A DNA stretch of 64,000 nt from Methanobrevibacter olleyae (lineage in GTDB: Archaea > Methanobacteriota > Methanobacteria > Methanobacteriales > Methanobacteriaceae): positions 1-64,000 of the forward strand of contig NZ_FOTL01000003.1 of assembly GCF_900114585.1 (NCBI RefSeq), written 5' to 3'. Every line of letters starts with the position of its first letter. The first letter of the stretch is position 1. Below the pieces are notes generated by a model that was not told where the DNA came from, did no database searches, and saw only the letters and a program-made list of their open reading frames with translations. The position numbers and the translations under genes were made by a program. Shown here piece by piece: positions 29,235 through 38,678 of the stretch.

Positions 29235-30857
29235 CTATTCATCAAATATTAAATTATCAATATAATTCATATCTAAAGATTCTTCTACAATTTTTGCTAA
29301 TTCTTCTAGTGAATTTTCTACACTAGTTTTAAATGGATCTTCTCCAGTTTTTATTTTTAGATTTTTATTTTCTCTTAAATAATTTAATAATTCTCTTCTT
29401 AAATTGTAATTATTAAATATTCCATGGAAATAAGTTCCAAATATATTATCACTGTATGCTCCGTCATATGTATCGGTATCGTTATTTCCAATTCCCTTTT
29501 CTATTTTAAATAATGGTTTAGCACTAATTAAGTTGCTTGTTCCTTCATGTAGTTCATATCCACTTATATCTTCACCATTAATTTTTGAAAGGATACTATA
29601 AATTGATTCATTATCATCCTCTGATGAATTACTTTCTAAATCAATTTTAGCAATACTTTGTTTAACAATTTTATTTTCCCGAATAAATTCACTTTCAATG
29701 TCTAAAAGCCCAAGACCGTTTATTTCATCAAGTTTAGATTCCTTATGATTTTTATCGATGATTTTTCTTCCAAGTATTTGATATCCCCCACAGATTCCTC
29801 CAATAAGAATGCCCTTATTTTTTGATAATTTTCTTATTTCATCTGCTAAACCTGTTCTTTCTAATTCTTTCATATCCTCTGTAGAATTTCTAGTTCCAGG
29901 AATTATTATTGCATCAAGATCTTGAATTTTTTCTTTATAATTATATAATTCAATCATCCTTACTTCAACGTCCTCTTCAGCTTCAAATGGGTCAATATCA
30001 GTAAAATTAGCTATTTTTGGAAGCTTAATTATTCCAATAATTATATGGTCTTTAGTTTCAGAACTTTCATCATCAAAGTTTTTATTCCATTTATGTTCTT
30101 TTAAGGATGTAGAGTCCTCTTCAGGTAGTTGTAAATTTTCAGCATATGGGACGATTCCAAGAATTGGCACTTTAACGATTTCTTCAAGTCTTTCTATTCC
30201 AGAATCTAAAAGATTTATATTGCCTCTAAATTTGTTTATAATAACTCCTTTAAAGCGTGATCTGTCTTTATCATCGAGAAGTAAGAAAGTCCCAGCTACT
30301 GATGCAAAGACTCCTCCCTTGTCAATATCTCCAACCAGAACTACATTAGCATCTGCTAGTTCAGCAGCACCCATATTTGCTAAATCTCCTTCTCTTAAGT
30401 TTATTTCAGCTGGAGATCCAGCACCTTCCATAATTATTATATCATAATCCTTTTTTAGATTGTTTAATGAATTTATAACAGCCTCTTTAGCAATTTTTCT
30501 ATAATCTTCCTCATTTATCAAATCATTATTTTTATTTGCATCGTAATCTCTAAAAAAGTCTCTGTCTCCTATAGCTTCACCTCGTATAATTACTTGAGAA
30601 ATTGCATCTTCTTTTGGTTTAAGAAGAATGGGGTTCATATCTACTGTAGGTTCTATCATTGCAGCTTTTGCTTGTAGAACCTGTGCCATAGCTATTTCTT
30701 TATTTTCCTTTGTAGTATATGAATTTAAAGACATATTCTGTGATTTAAATGGAGCTACTTTATATCCTCTTTTTACATATATTCTACAAAGAGCCGCTAC
30801 AATAAGACTTTTTCCTGCATTAGATGCAGTTCCTTGAATCATTAAACATTTTGTCAT
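29235..30857 (-). CDS. cobQ: Cobyric acid synthase
   Basis: CobQ/CbiP amidates four side chains of adenosyl-cobyrinic diamide during corrinoid synthesis. Methanogens need corrinoid for the Mtr methyltransferase. The 540-aa protein has the N-terminal ATPase motif IQGTASNAGKSLIVAALCRI, a MEGAGSPAEINL block, a class I glutaminase domain with the nucleophile in LIGGICGGYQILGRK, and the histidine in FGTYFHGIFNN. It is somewhat longer than usual because of acidic inserts. AGGT precedes the ATG. It ends 85 bp from the convergent thiolase gene. Confidence 0.93.
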   Translation of the reverse strand: MTKCLMIQGTASNAGKSLIVAALCRIYVKRGYKVAPFKSQNMSLNSYTTKENKEIAMAQVLQAKAAMIEPTVDMNPILLKPKEDAISQVIIRGEAIGDRDFFRDYDANKNNDLINEEDYRKIAKEAVINSLNNLKKDYDIIIMEGAGSPAEINLREGDLANMGAAELADANVVLVGDIDKGGVFASVAGTFLLLDDKDRSRFKGVIINKFRGNINLLDSGIERLEEIVKVPILGIVPYAENLQLPEEDSTSLKEHKWNKNFDDESSETKDHIIIGIIKLPKIANFTDIDPFEAEEDVEVRMIELYNYKEKIQDLDAIIIPGTRNSTEDMKELERTGLADEIRKLSKNKGILIGGICGGYQILGRKIIDKNHKESKLDEINGLGLLDIESEFIRENKIVKQSIAKIDLESNSSEDDNESIYSILSKINGEDISGYELHEGTSNLISAKPLFKIEKGIGNNDTDTYDGAYSDNIFGTYFHGIFNNYNLRRELLNYLRENKNLKIKTGEDPFKTSVENSLEELAKIVEESLDMNYIDNLIFDE

Positions 30858-31411
30858 AATTTTTACCTAAATATCTGATATATAAATTTCATTTGTTTTT
30901 TATAAAATATAAAATTTATTTGATGTTTATATTTTTATAGTTTTTTTTATTAATTTTTTACTTTATTCTATTGATTTTTTTCAAGTTTTTATATTTTATC
31001 TATTGTCTTATTTATTAATTTTATGGTATATTTTATTATTCCTTAATATTTTTTTATTCTTTCTTATTTTAGTTAATTTAGGTTACTAAAATACAAACCT
31101 TTTTATATAACTTAAATCATAAAGTTATTAAGCATATAGTTCAATATATATACATATAATATATTTACATATAATAAAATTAGATAAATTAGTATAATAT
31201 ATGAAATTAGTATAATATATGAAAATTAAATTTTTATTTTAAAAATAAATTTTATAATTTTTAAAACTAAACCAAATAAAAATATTAAGAAGAATACTAA
31301 TAAAAAACATTATCTAAATATTAAATAAATTGAATCTAAATATTAGATTTAAATATTGATTAGATTTAAATATTAAATAAATTAATTATTAAAACTTTTA
31401 GGAGGTTTTAA
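30858..31411. other. Divergent spacer between cobQ and lonB
   Basis: CTTTTTATATAAC at about 31098-31111 is a good TATA box toward lonB and implies a leader near 275 nt. Short direct repeats (AAATTAGTATAATATATG twice near 31178-31222, and TTAAATATTAAATAAATT-type repeats near 31320-31385) fill much of the leader. No ORF was recognised. Confidence 0.45.
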
Positions 31412-33499
31412 ATGAAAGAAAATAAAGTATTATCTACAGAAGTAGAAGAATTAGAATCTAATGTAGAAATCATAGATTCCTCTGTAGAAGATAATCTAAT
31501 TGATGAAAATGATGCAGTTGAAGAAATAACAGATTCTAAAATATCTAAGGAAAAAGACTCTTTAGATGTTGAATTTGTAGAAGATGATAACGGTAATCGT
31601 AGGATTAAACCTATGCTTGATTATGAAGCAATTTCAAACACTGCAGATGTAGAAGTGCCTCCTTTACTTATTGACCAAGTTATTGGTCATGAAGAATCTG
31701 TTGAAACTATTAAAAAAGCAGCAAAACAAAGAAGGAATGTTCTTCTTATTGGTGATCCTGGTGTAGGTAAATCAATGTTAGCTAAAGGAATGGCTGAATT
31801 ATTACCTCCTGAGGTTTTAGAAGATGTATTGGTTTATCCTAATGGTGAAGATAGTAATTATCCATTAATCAGAACTGTTCCTGCAGGTCAAGGTAAGAAG
31901 ATAGTTAAAGCAAACAAAGCTAATGTTAAAAGTGGTGATGAGAAGAAGATGATGATTACCATGTTTGCTACTGCAGCTATCTTTGTTTTAGGTATATTAT
32001 ATCAAAGAATCTTTGAAGCTATTATTGCTGTGCTTCTTGTTATATTTATTTCAATGCAAATTAAACCTAAATCAACTAATATGGCTCCAAAATTATTAGT
32101 AAACAATGGAGATAAAAGATTTGCACCATTTATGGATGCTACTGGAGCTCATGCAGGTGCATTATTAGGTGATGTAAGGCATGACCCTTATCAATCTGGT
32201 GGTCTTGGAACTCCTGCACATGAACGTGTAGAAAGTGGTATGATTCATAAAGCACATAAAGGAGTTTTATACATAGATGAAATCGGTACAATGAGTATGA
32301 AAACTCAACAAGAACTTTTATCTGCAATGCAAGAGAAAAAATATTCAATTACTGGTCAAAGTGAAAACAGTAGTGGTGCAATGGTTCGTTCTCAAGCAGT
32401 TCCATGTGATTTTGTTCTTGTAGCTTCTGGAAATATTCAAGTTCTTGAAGGTATGCACATTGCTATGCGTTCAAGAATTAGAGGATATGGTTACGAAGTC
32501 TTTATGAAAGATTATATGGAAGATAATGAAGAAAACAGGAAAAAACTTGTTCAATTCGTTGCTCAAGAAATTAAAAATGATGGTAGAATTCCACACTTTG
32601 CAACAGATGCTTTAGATGAAATCATATTAGAAGCTAAACGTAGATCTGGTAGAAAAAATTCATTAACCCTTAGACTTAGAGAGTTAGGTGGTTTAGTACG
32701 TTCATCTGGGGACGTGGCTATTGAAGAAGGGGTTGACTTAGTAAGTGCAGAACATGTTATAACTGCTAAAAAATTTTCAAGAACCTTAGAACAACAAATC
32801 GTAGATAGATCTATTGTTCAAAGAAAAGAATACAGCGTATTCTATTCAAGTGGTGGAAAAATTGGTATGGTTAATGGTTTAGCAGTTATGGGTGATAGAA
32901 GCGGTATTGTCATGCCAATTGCTGCTGAAATGGCTCCTGCAAACAGTAAAAATGAAGGTAAAATCATTGTTACTGGTAAACTTGGTGAAATTGCATTAGA
33001 TTCTGTTCAAAATGTAAGTGCAATTATTAAAAAATACACTCAAGTAGATATTTCTAACCATGATATTCATGTTCAATTCTTACAAAGTTATGATGGTGTA
33101 GAAGGAGACAGTGCAAGTGTCTCTATAACTGCAGCTGTTATTTCTGCTGTTGAAGGAATTCCAATTGATCAATCTATTGCATTAACTGGTTCTTTAAGCG
33201 TTCGTGGAGATGTAATGCCTATTGGTGGAGCTACTTCTAAAATTGAAGCAGCAGCTGAAGCAGGTATTAAAAAAGTTTTATTACCAAAATCAAACATGGA
33301 AGATGTAATGCTTGAGAAAAAGTATGAAGACATGATTGAAATTGTTCCTATTGAAACAATCGAAGATGTTTTAGAAAACATATTAATTAATGGTAGTAAG
33401 AAAGAAAGATTAATTCAGAAAATGAGAGAGATTAGTGGTGTAGTAACTAGCAAAGTATCTACTGATGCTATGAATTTATCTAAACCAAGTCATAATTAA
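31412..33499 (+). CDS. lonB: Archaeal LonB membrane protease
   Basis: LonB is an ATP-dependent protease anchored to the cytoplasmic membrane that degrades damaged and regulatory proteins. The 695-aa protein has an acidic N-terminal extension of about 65 residues, then Walker [16 protein letters not shown] membrane insert of two helices (about residues 190-220) sits between Walker A and Walker B, as expected for LonB. Walker B is in [14 protein letters not shown]. The C-terminal protease domain has catalytic Ser567 in GDSASVSI and Lys610 in [11 protein letters not shown] strong GGAGGT precedes the ATG. The acidic extension appears longer than I expect for the family. Confidence 0.93.
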   Translation: MKENKVLSTEVEELESNVEIIDSSVEDNLIDENDAVEEITDSKISKEKDSLDVEFVEDDNGNRRIKPMLDYEAISNTADVEVPPLLIDQVIGHEESVETIKKAAKQRRNVLLIGDPGVGKSMLAKGMAELLPPEVLEDVLVYPNGEDSNYPLIRTVPAGQGKKIVKANKANVKSGDEKKMMITMFATAAIFVLGILYQRIFEAIIAVLLVIFISMQIKPKSTNMAPKLLVNNGDKRFAPFMDATGAHAGALLGDVRHDPYQSGGLGTPAHERVESGMIHKAHKGVLYIDEIGTMSMKTQQELLSAMQEKKYSITGQSENSSGAMVRSQAVPCDFVLVASGNIQVLEGMHIAMRSRIRGYGYEVFMKDYMEDNEENRKKLVQFVAQEIKNDGRIPHFATDALDEIILEAKRRSGRKNSLTLRLRELGGLVRSSGDVAIEEGVDLVSAEHVITAKKFSRTLEQQIVDRSIVQRKEYSVFYSSGGKIGMVNGLAVMGDRSGIVMPIAAEMAPANSKNEGKIIVTGKLGEIALDSVQNVSAIIKKYTQVDISNHDIHVQFLQSYDGVEGDSASVSITAAVISAVEGIPIDQSIALTGSLSVRGDVMPIGGATSKIEAAAEAGIKKVLLPKSNMEDVMLEKKYEDMIEIVPIETIEDVLENILINGSKKERLIQKMREISGVVTSKVSTDAMNLSKPSHN

Positions 33500-33504
33500 T
33501 CTCC

Positions 33505-33552
33505 AAGCTTTTTAGCCTTCGGCTAAAAACCTTGACCAAAATTTATTCTAAT
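33505..33552 (+). terminator. Recurring 3' element after lonB
   Basis: AAGCTTTTTAGCC-TTC-GGCTAAAAA forms a 9-bp stem with a 3-nt loop. It is followed by CCTTGACCAAAATTT. The first 35 bases are identical to the element after the 160-aa protein gene at 34374. Confidence 0.8.
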
Positions 33553-33889
33553 TAATTTTATTTTTTTATTTTTATTTTATTTTCTTACTTTGTTTTTCTT
33601 GTTTTATTTTTTCTATTTTTTATTATTATTATTTTTTCTTTTAGTATTTTAATCTATTTTTTTATTATTATTTTTTCTTTTAGTGTTTTACTCTATTTTT
33701 TTAACTTTTTTTATTTAATTATCTTTCTCTTTTTAGCTTTTTTATCATTTTTTAGTAGTTTTATTATCACATATGCAAAAAGTTTATATATTTAAATAGA
33801 ACTATAATAATTTAGATGTGAAAAAACATCTTGATTAAGTATATTGAATAATCGATTAAATTGATTAATTTTTATATGGCGGTGATAAA
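33553..33889. other. Spacer after lonB
   Basis: The spacer has T-rich runs, and TTATTATTATTTTTTCTTTTAG is duplicated imperfectly near 33620-33685. AGTTTATATATTT at about 33780-33792 is a likely TATA box for the next gene, about 100 bp before its ATG. Confidence 0.4.
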
Positions 33890-34372
33890 ATGGCAATTTC
33901 ATTAAAAAAAGTTCTAGCTATTATTGCTATTATTGTAGTTTTCTTATTAGTAATAACTGCATTTTCTGGAGTATTAGTTTTAGCTCAAGATGATACTGAG
34001 GGGGGAATTCCAGGAGTGGATATGGCTGCTTTATGGAGTTTAAATGGAGGATTTACTTGGATTTATCCAGGAAGTTCACATAATGCAAATGGTCACACTC
34101 TTCATAATATCTATATGACTGATAATCCATATCAAGATGCTAAGGAAATTATGGAGTATACATATGGGGTCAGACCACATATTTTAATAATCATTAATGA
34201 TCAAGCTGCAGCACATATTTTCGGTGATGATATTTTAGACACTATTCGTCAACATGATTGGGGTGAAGGAAACTCTCGTGGTGATGCCGTTGCTATGAGT
34301 ATTACTTCTGTAAACTTATTACCAGTTATTCCAGATATTTTGATGGGTAATATTAAGATTATGTTAATTTAA
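33890..34372 (+). CDS. Secreted or membrane-anchored protein of unknown function
   Basis: I do not recognise this 160-aa protein. It has a basic start (MAISLKK), one hydrophobic helix (about residues 8-32) that could be a signal peptide or anchor, and then an exported-type domain rich in Trp, His and Asn (WSLNGGFTWIYPGSSHNANG). The C-terminal half has an alternating strand/helix pattern (YGVRPHILIIINDQAAAHIFGDD). GGCGGTGAT is a strong ribosome site. It is followed by the recurring 3' element, and beyond it lies a polytopic membrane protein with which it may work. Confidence 0.6.
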   Translation: MAISLKKVLAIIAIIVVFLLVITAFSGVLVLAQDDTEGGIPGVDMAALWSLNGGFTWIYPGSSHNANGHTLHNIYMTDNPYQDAKEIMEYTYGVRPHILIIINDQAAAHIFGDDILDTIRQHDWGEGNSRGDAVAMSITSVNLLPVIPDILMGNIKIMLI

Positions 34373-34373
34373 T

Positions 34374-34421
34374 TCAAGCTTTTTAGCCTTCGGCTAAAAA
34401 CCTTGACCAAAATTTTTATTT
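34374..34421 (+). terminator. Recurring 3' element after the 160-aa protein gene
   Basis: It has the same hairpin (TTTTTAGCC-TTC-GGCTAAAAA) and the same CCTTGACCAAAATTT tail as the element after lonB. It begins two bases after the stop codon. Confidence 0.8.
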
Positions 34422-34575
34422 CAGTTTGTGTATTTCTTTAATTTTTATTTTAGTTAGGTGTATTTCTTTAATTTTTATTTTAGTTAGGTGTATTTCTTTA
34501 ATTTTTATTTTAGTTAGGTGTATTTCTTTAATTTTTATTTTAGTTAGGTGTATTTTTTAACTTTTATTTAAGTTG
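34422..34575. repeat. Five tandem repeats, 30-bp period
   Basis: TGTATTTCTTTAATTTTTAT begins at 34429, 34459, 34489 and 34519, with a diverged fifth copy at 34549. The middle units are identical (unit ends TTTAGTTAGG). The array starts directly after the recurring 3' element. Confidence 0.92.
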
Positions 34576-34775
34576 CTGTGTTCTTTTTGTTGTTTTTATT
34601 TTTCTATAAGTTTTCATTTTTTCTAATATTTTTCCTTATTTGGCTAATATTTAAATACTTTGTAAAATAAAAAGACTATTGTTATATTTAATATTAAATT
34701 AAGATTATTTTTTAAGATTTATTCTTGTTTAATGCTAATTATTAAATTTTTAAAATTATTTATTTGTGTGATTTC

Positions 34776-35873
34776 ATGTTTTTAATAGCTCAAAATCATT
34801 TTCAACTTATAATCGAAGTAGGTTTGATTTTACTTGCTACCATGATATTTATTATAAATTTAGTTCCACTATCTTTAAGTGTAGTAACTTTCTTGTCATT
34901 ATTCTTATCTGGAGGATTTACACTTTTATTTGGAGCTGATTTAGCATTCTTAATATTATCATTTGGTCAGCACGAATTTACTCACCCTTTCGGTCCAATT
35001 GCTCTTTTATCTATTATAACTGCATTAGCTTCGCTGAAGGTAATGGAAGAGTCGGGAGTTAATGTAGTAAGGCTGAAACGGATAGTTTATATACTTCTTG
35101 TAGGTATTACTATCTTTGGTGGAGCAATGCATAGATCTTTCTTGTTATTATGGTTTATAGGTTTATTTATAGGATATATTATTATTTCTAAATCATTTAG
35201 AGAGAAATCTATTCTTTCAATGAAAAGAATTTTAATATTCCTAGGAATGGGATTAGTTGCTTTTGGATTATTAGAACTAGTTGCAAGAATTAGTGGTATG
35301 GATGTTTTCTCACCAATGCTTAGGATTTCAAGACTTGCTCAAAATTCATTATCTAGTTTAAAATTAGTAGTTGGAAATACTTGGTTAATTGGACATGACC
35401 CTAGTTCTTCTTATTGGTCTAATAGTGTTGGATTTGCAGATGGTTATATTAGTTTACCGATGCAATTTATTTTATTGTTTGGTTTACCATTCCCTCTTTT
35501 CTTCGGTCTATTAGTAACTAAGAAAGATACAATTGATTATATGCTTCCAGGTATTTTTGGTTATGCTTATGACTTTGGATATCTTACATTTATCATATTG
35601 CTTTTAATAGTTTTAGGAACTATTGTAGCTGGATTAATGATTCTCAAACAATACAGGTATAAAAGAGAAAATAAAAACAGAAAATATCTTGGTAAAGAAG
35701 TTCTTTTAATAGGCTCTCTTGCTGGTTTTACTTCTCAAGCAATTATCGGCTTATTCCTATTTAATAGGACAGTAAATGGTATGGCTTTATTATCATTTAT
35801 GTTCTTAGGATCTTTAGTTTTAGCCCATACAATTACTATTAGAAGAGATAGTAATGATGCTGTAAGTTCTTAA
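34776..35873 (+). CDS. Polytopic membrane protein of unknown function
   Basis: The 365-aa protein is almost entirely hydrophobic, with roughly ten transmembrane helices. Short polar loops stand out: FGQHEFTHPFGP, DPSSSYWSNSVGFADGY and a basic loop KQYRYKRENKNRKYLGK. I see no transporter signature. The ATG at 34776 is chosen because GTGTGAT lies before it; a GTG at 34764 lies in that site. The small exported protein at 33890 is its nearest partner, and prs follows. Its function is unknown. Confidence 0.6.
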   Translation: MFLIAQNHFQLIIEVGLILLATMIFIINLVPLSLSVVTFLSLFLSGGFTLLFGADLAFLILSFGQHEFTHPFGPIALLSIITALASLKVMEESGVNVVRLKRIVYILLVGITIFGGAMHRSFLLLWFIGLFIGYIIISKSFREKSILSMKRILIFLGMGLVAFGLLELVARISGMDVFSPMLRISRLAQNSLSSLKLVVGNTWLIGHDPSSSYWSNSVGFADGYISLPMQFILLFGLPFPLFFGLLVTKKDTIDYMLPGIFGYAYDFGYLTFIILLLIVLGTIVAGLMILKQYRYKRENKNRKYLGKEVLLIGSLAGFTSQAIIGLFLFNRTVNGMALLSFMFLGSLVLAHTITIRRDSNDAVSS

Positions 35874-36116
35874 AGGCAATTTTCTATTTTTACTTTTTAT
35901 TTTATTTTTATTTTTCTATTTTATTTTTCTATTTTTACTTTTTAATTTTATTTTTATTTTTCTATTTTTATTTCTTAACTCTAATTTTTTAAAAATAGTA
36001 ATATTTAATTATAAACATAAATATAAATAATATTATATTATTATTGATTTAGTAATTTAAAATTTTAATTAACAAATATATTTCTTTTATTAACAACAAT
36101 ATTTTTGGTGATTATT

Positions 36117-37037
36117 TTGATAATTGGTGGTTCAGCATCACAAAAATTAGCAGCAGATGTTGCAAAAGAATTAGGAGAGACCTTATCTTCTCTTGAAACT
36201 AAAAAATTTCCTGATGGTGAAAGATATCTTAGGATTAAAGGGGAAGTTGAAAAAGATGTAACTGTTATTCAATCAACAGGTTTTCCTCAAGATGAACATT
36301 TAATTGAATTATTATTTTTAATTAGAACTCTTAAAGACTTAGGTGCAGAGCATATTAAAGTAGTTGTTCCATATTTAGGTTATGGTAGGCAAGAGTTAAG
36401 ATTTAAAGATGGAGAAGCTATCTCTGCTCAAGTGGTGGCTAATTTAATTGAAGAATCTGGTGCAGATGAATTTATTTCAATTAACTTACATGAAGACAGT
36501 GTTAGAGATTTCTTTAATATTCCAACTGCAAACCTTTCTGCCATGCCTCCAATTGCAGAATATATTGCAGATAATGTAGAAAATCCTATAATCATTGCTC
36601 CAGATAAAGGTGCTTTAGGATTTGCAGAAGAAATAGCTGAAATTCTTGGTTGTAATTGTACTTATATGAGTAAAATTAGATTAGGTCCAGATAAAGTAGA
36701 AACTAGAATCGTTGATGTACAATGTGATTTTGATTCAGAAGATTTTGATAAAGTTAAAAAAGATTCTAAAGTTAATATTGACTCTGTAAATGGAAAAGAA
36801 GCAGTTATTATTGATGATATTATAGCTACTGGTGGAACAATTGTTAATGCAATAGATATTTTAAAAGAGCATGGTGCAAAATCAGTTTATGTATGCTGTG
36901 TTCATCCAGTACTTGTAAATGATGCTGTTTTAAAAATATGTGCTGCTGGAGCTCGTGATTTGGCAAGTACCGATACTTTAAGATCTGATGTTAGTAGTAT
37001 TTCTGTAGCTAAAATCATTGCAGATGCTTTAAAATAA
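36117..37037 (+). CDS. prs: Ribose-phosphate pyrophosphokinase
   Basis: Prs makes PRPP from ribose 5-phosphate and ATP for nucleotide and histidine synthesis. The 306-aa protein has IIGGSASQKLAADVAKELG at the N-terminus, the ATP/flexible loop region VVPYLGYGRQELRFKDGE, and the PRPP-binding signature VIIDDIIATGGTIVNAIDIL. I chose the TTG at 36117, because GGTGATT sits just before it and the protein then starts MIIGGSAS as in other archaea; the upstream TTG at 36105 overlaps the ribosome site. Confidence 0.9.
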   Translation: MIIGGSASQKLAADVAKELGETLSSLETKKFPDGERYLRIKGEVEKDVTVIQSTGFPQDEHLIELLFLIRTLKDLGAEHIKVVVPYLGYGRQELRFKDGEAISAQVVANLIEESGADEFISINLHEDSVRDFFNIPTANLSAMPPIAEYIADNVENPIIIAPDKGALGFAEEIAEILGCNCTYMSKIRLGPDKVETRIVDVQCDFDSEDFDKVKKDSKVNIDSVNGKEAVIIDDIIATGGTIVNAIDILKEHGAKSVYVCCVHPVLVNDAVLKICAAGARDLASTDTLRSDVSSISVAKIIADALK

Positions 37038-37349
37038 TTTTTATTAATTATTAATAATTATTTTTATTAAATAATTGTTTTAATCTATTAATATTTTCTT
37101 ATTAACTAATTATTTTAATCAATTAATTATTTTTATTAATTAATAATTTTTATTATTTTATTTATTTTTTTAAAAAAAGTATTACTAATTGTTCATTCTA
37201 ATAATAATTGTTTTAATTTATAACAATAGTTTTATATTGTATTAATAAATATAAATTATAATTGTTAATATTACAATGAAAATTATAATGAAAATTTATA
37301 TTATTTTTATAATATTTTTTTATTTATTTGAGGTTGTTGGGGATTTATA
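37038..37349. other. Spacer between prs and hypA
   Basis: Short TTATTAA repeats run at 37040-37150. AAGTATTACTAAT lies at 37178-37190, resembling one half of the dyads described at 53.6-55.8 kb, but the partner half at 16-bp spacing is absent. No gene was recognised. Confidence 0.4.
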
Positions 37350-37733
37350 ATGCATGAATTATCTATGGCTCAAGGGATTTTAAATGCAGTTTTAGAAACT
37401 GCTGAAGCTAATGATGCAATTGAAGTAACTGAAATGATTGTTGAGATTGGAAGATTGGCTATGCTTAATCCCGAGCAACTAAAGTTTATGTTAGGTGTTT
37501 TATGCCAAGACACCATAGCAGAAAATTCTGATATTATTATTGAAAATATTGATGTTGAAGTTAAATGTCACAATTGTGACTTTGAAGGTGTAGCTAATGT
37601 TGATAGCAGTGATCATTATGCTCCTATGATTTTATGTCCAAAATGTGAAAGTCATAGAGTTGAAGTTCTTAATGGTAAAGATGTAACTGTTAGAAATATT
37701 AGTATTGAAAGAGAAGATGATGGAGAAAATTAA
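37350..37733 (+). CDS. hypA: Hydrogenase nickel-insertion protein HypA
   Basis: HypA delivers nickel to [NiFe]-hydrogenase precursors together with HypB. The 127-aa protein starts MHELSMAQGILNAVLETA, with the canonical His2/Glu3 nickel ligands. It has the zinc-binding pairs CHNC and CPKC in the C-terminal half, and a short acidic tail. HypB follows 133 bp downstream in the same direction. A second, divergent HypA is encoded at 54386-54748. Confidence 0.95.
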   Translation: MHELSMAQGILNAVLETAEANDAIEVTEMIVEIGRLAMLNPEQLKFMLGVLCQDTIAENSDIIIENIDVEVKCHNCDFEGVANVDSSDHYAPMILCPKCESHRVEVLNGKDVTVRNISIEREDDGEN

Positions 37734-37880
37734 CAAAAATTAAGATATATTTTTCTATTAAAAATATTAAAATTACTTTTTATAATTTTCATAGTTGTCA
37801 TATAAACTATTAAAAATATTGTTTAAATTTTTAAAATTATTAAACTTATTATAAAATTATATATTATGAAGGTGAACTAT

Positions 37881-38558
37881 ATGCATAAAGTTGCTGATGT
37901 TGAAGTAGCAAAGAACATTATGGATGCTAATAAAAAATTAGCACATAAAAATTTACATACTTTAGAAGATAATAATATCTTTTGTGTTGACTTTGTAGGA
38001 GCTATAGGTTCTGGTAAGACTTCCCTTATTGAAGATATTATTGATGCTGTTGATGAGAGGATTGGTGTTATTGCAGGAGATGTAATTAGTAAATTTGATG
38101 CTGGAAGAATAGAATCACATAATGTTCCTGTAGTTGGATTAAACACTGGTAAGGAGTGTCACTTAGATGCACATTTGGTGGGTCATGGTTTAGGTGATTT
38201 ACCACTTGAAGATATTGATTACTTATTTATTGAAAATGTAGGAAACTTAATATGTCCTGTTGACTTTGAATTAGGTTCTCATATGAGAATTGTTGTAGTG
38301 TCTGTTAGTGAAGGTGATGATACTGTAGAAAAACACCCACTTATATTCCAAAACTCTGATTTAGTAATAATTAATAAAATTGATTTAGCTGATGCAGTTG
38401 GTGCTAATGTAGGTAAGATGGTAGATGATGCAAAAAGTCTCAATCCCGATGTAAAAGTTATTACTACTAGTTTAAAAGAAGATAAAGGATTAGATGAAGT
38501 GATTGAAGCTATTGAAGCTTGTAAAGCACATCAAGCAGAGCATCACCATCATCATTAA
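37881..38558 (+). CDS. hypB: Hydrogenase maturation GTPase HypB
   Basis: HypB is the GTPase partner of HypA in nickel insertion. The 225-aa protein has the P-loop FVGAIGSGKTSLIEDI, the switch/metal-binding block LNTGKECHLDAHLVGHGL, the NKID motif in VIINKIDLADAVG and a histidine-rich C-terminus (HQAEHHHHH) that may store nickel. I chose the ATG at 37881, since GGTGA lies before it, rather than the ATG at 37866. The usual bacterial N-terminal CxxCGC motif is absent, as in other archaeal HypB. Confidence 0.93.
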   Translation: MHKVADVEVAKNIMDANKKLAHKNLHTLEDNNIFCVDFVGAIGSGKTSLIEDIIDAVDERIGVIAGDVISKFDAGRIESHNVPVVGLNTGKECHLDAHLVGHGLGDLPLEDIDYLFIENVGNLICPVDFELGSHMRIVVVSVSEGDDTVEKHPLIFQNSDLVIINKIDLADAVGANVGKMVDDAKSLNPDVKVITTSLKEDKGLDEVIEAIEACKAHQAEHHHHH

Positions 38559-38678
38559 TTTTTAATTATTTTTTTTTTTTTTTTTTTATTTAATTGTCAA
38601 TTGGCCTTTTTACAATTTTATAAATTATTATATTTTTCTTAAATTTATTTTATATTTAAACTATTAAGCGGTGATTTC

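Noticed and set aside
34422-34575. Possible CRISPR array (five 30-bp units)
   Set aside because: Contiguous identical units without unique spacers.
37178-37274. GTAATA-N16-TATTAC dyad before hypA1
   Set aside because: TATTAC occurs at 37180 and 37269, but the sequence 16 bp upstream does not match GTAATA in either case.
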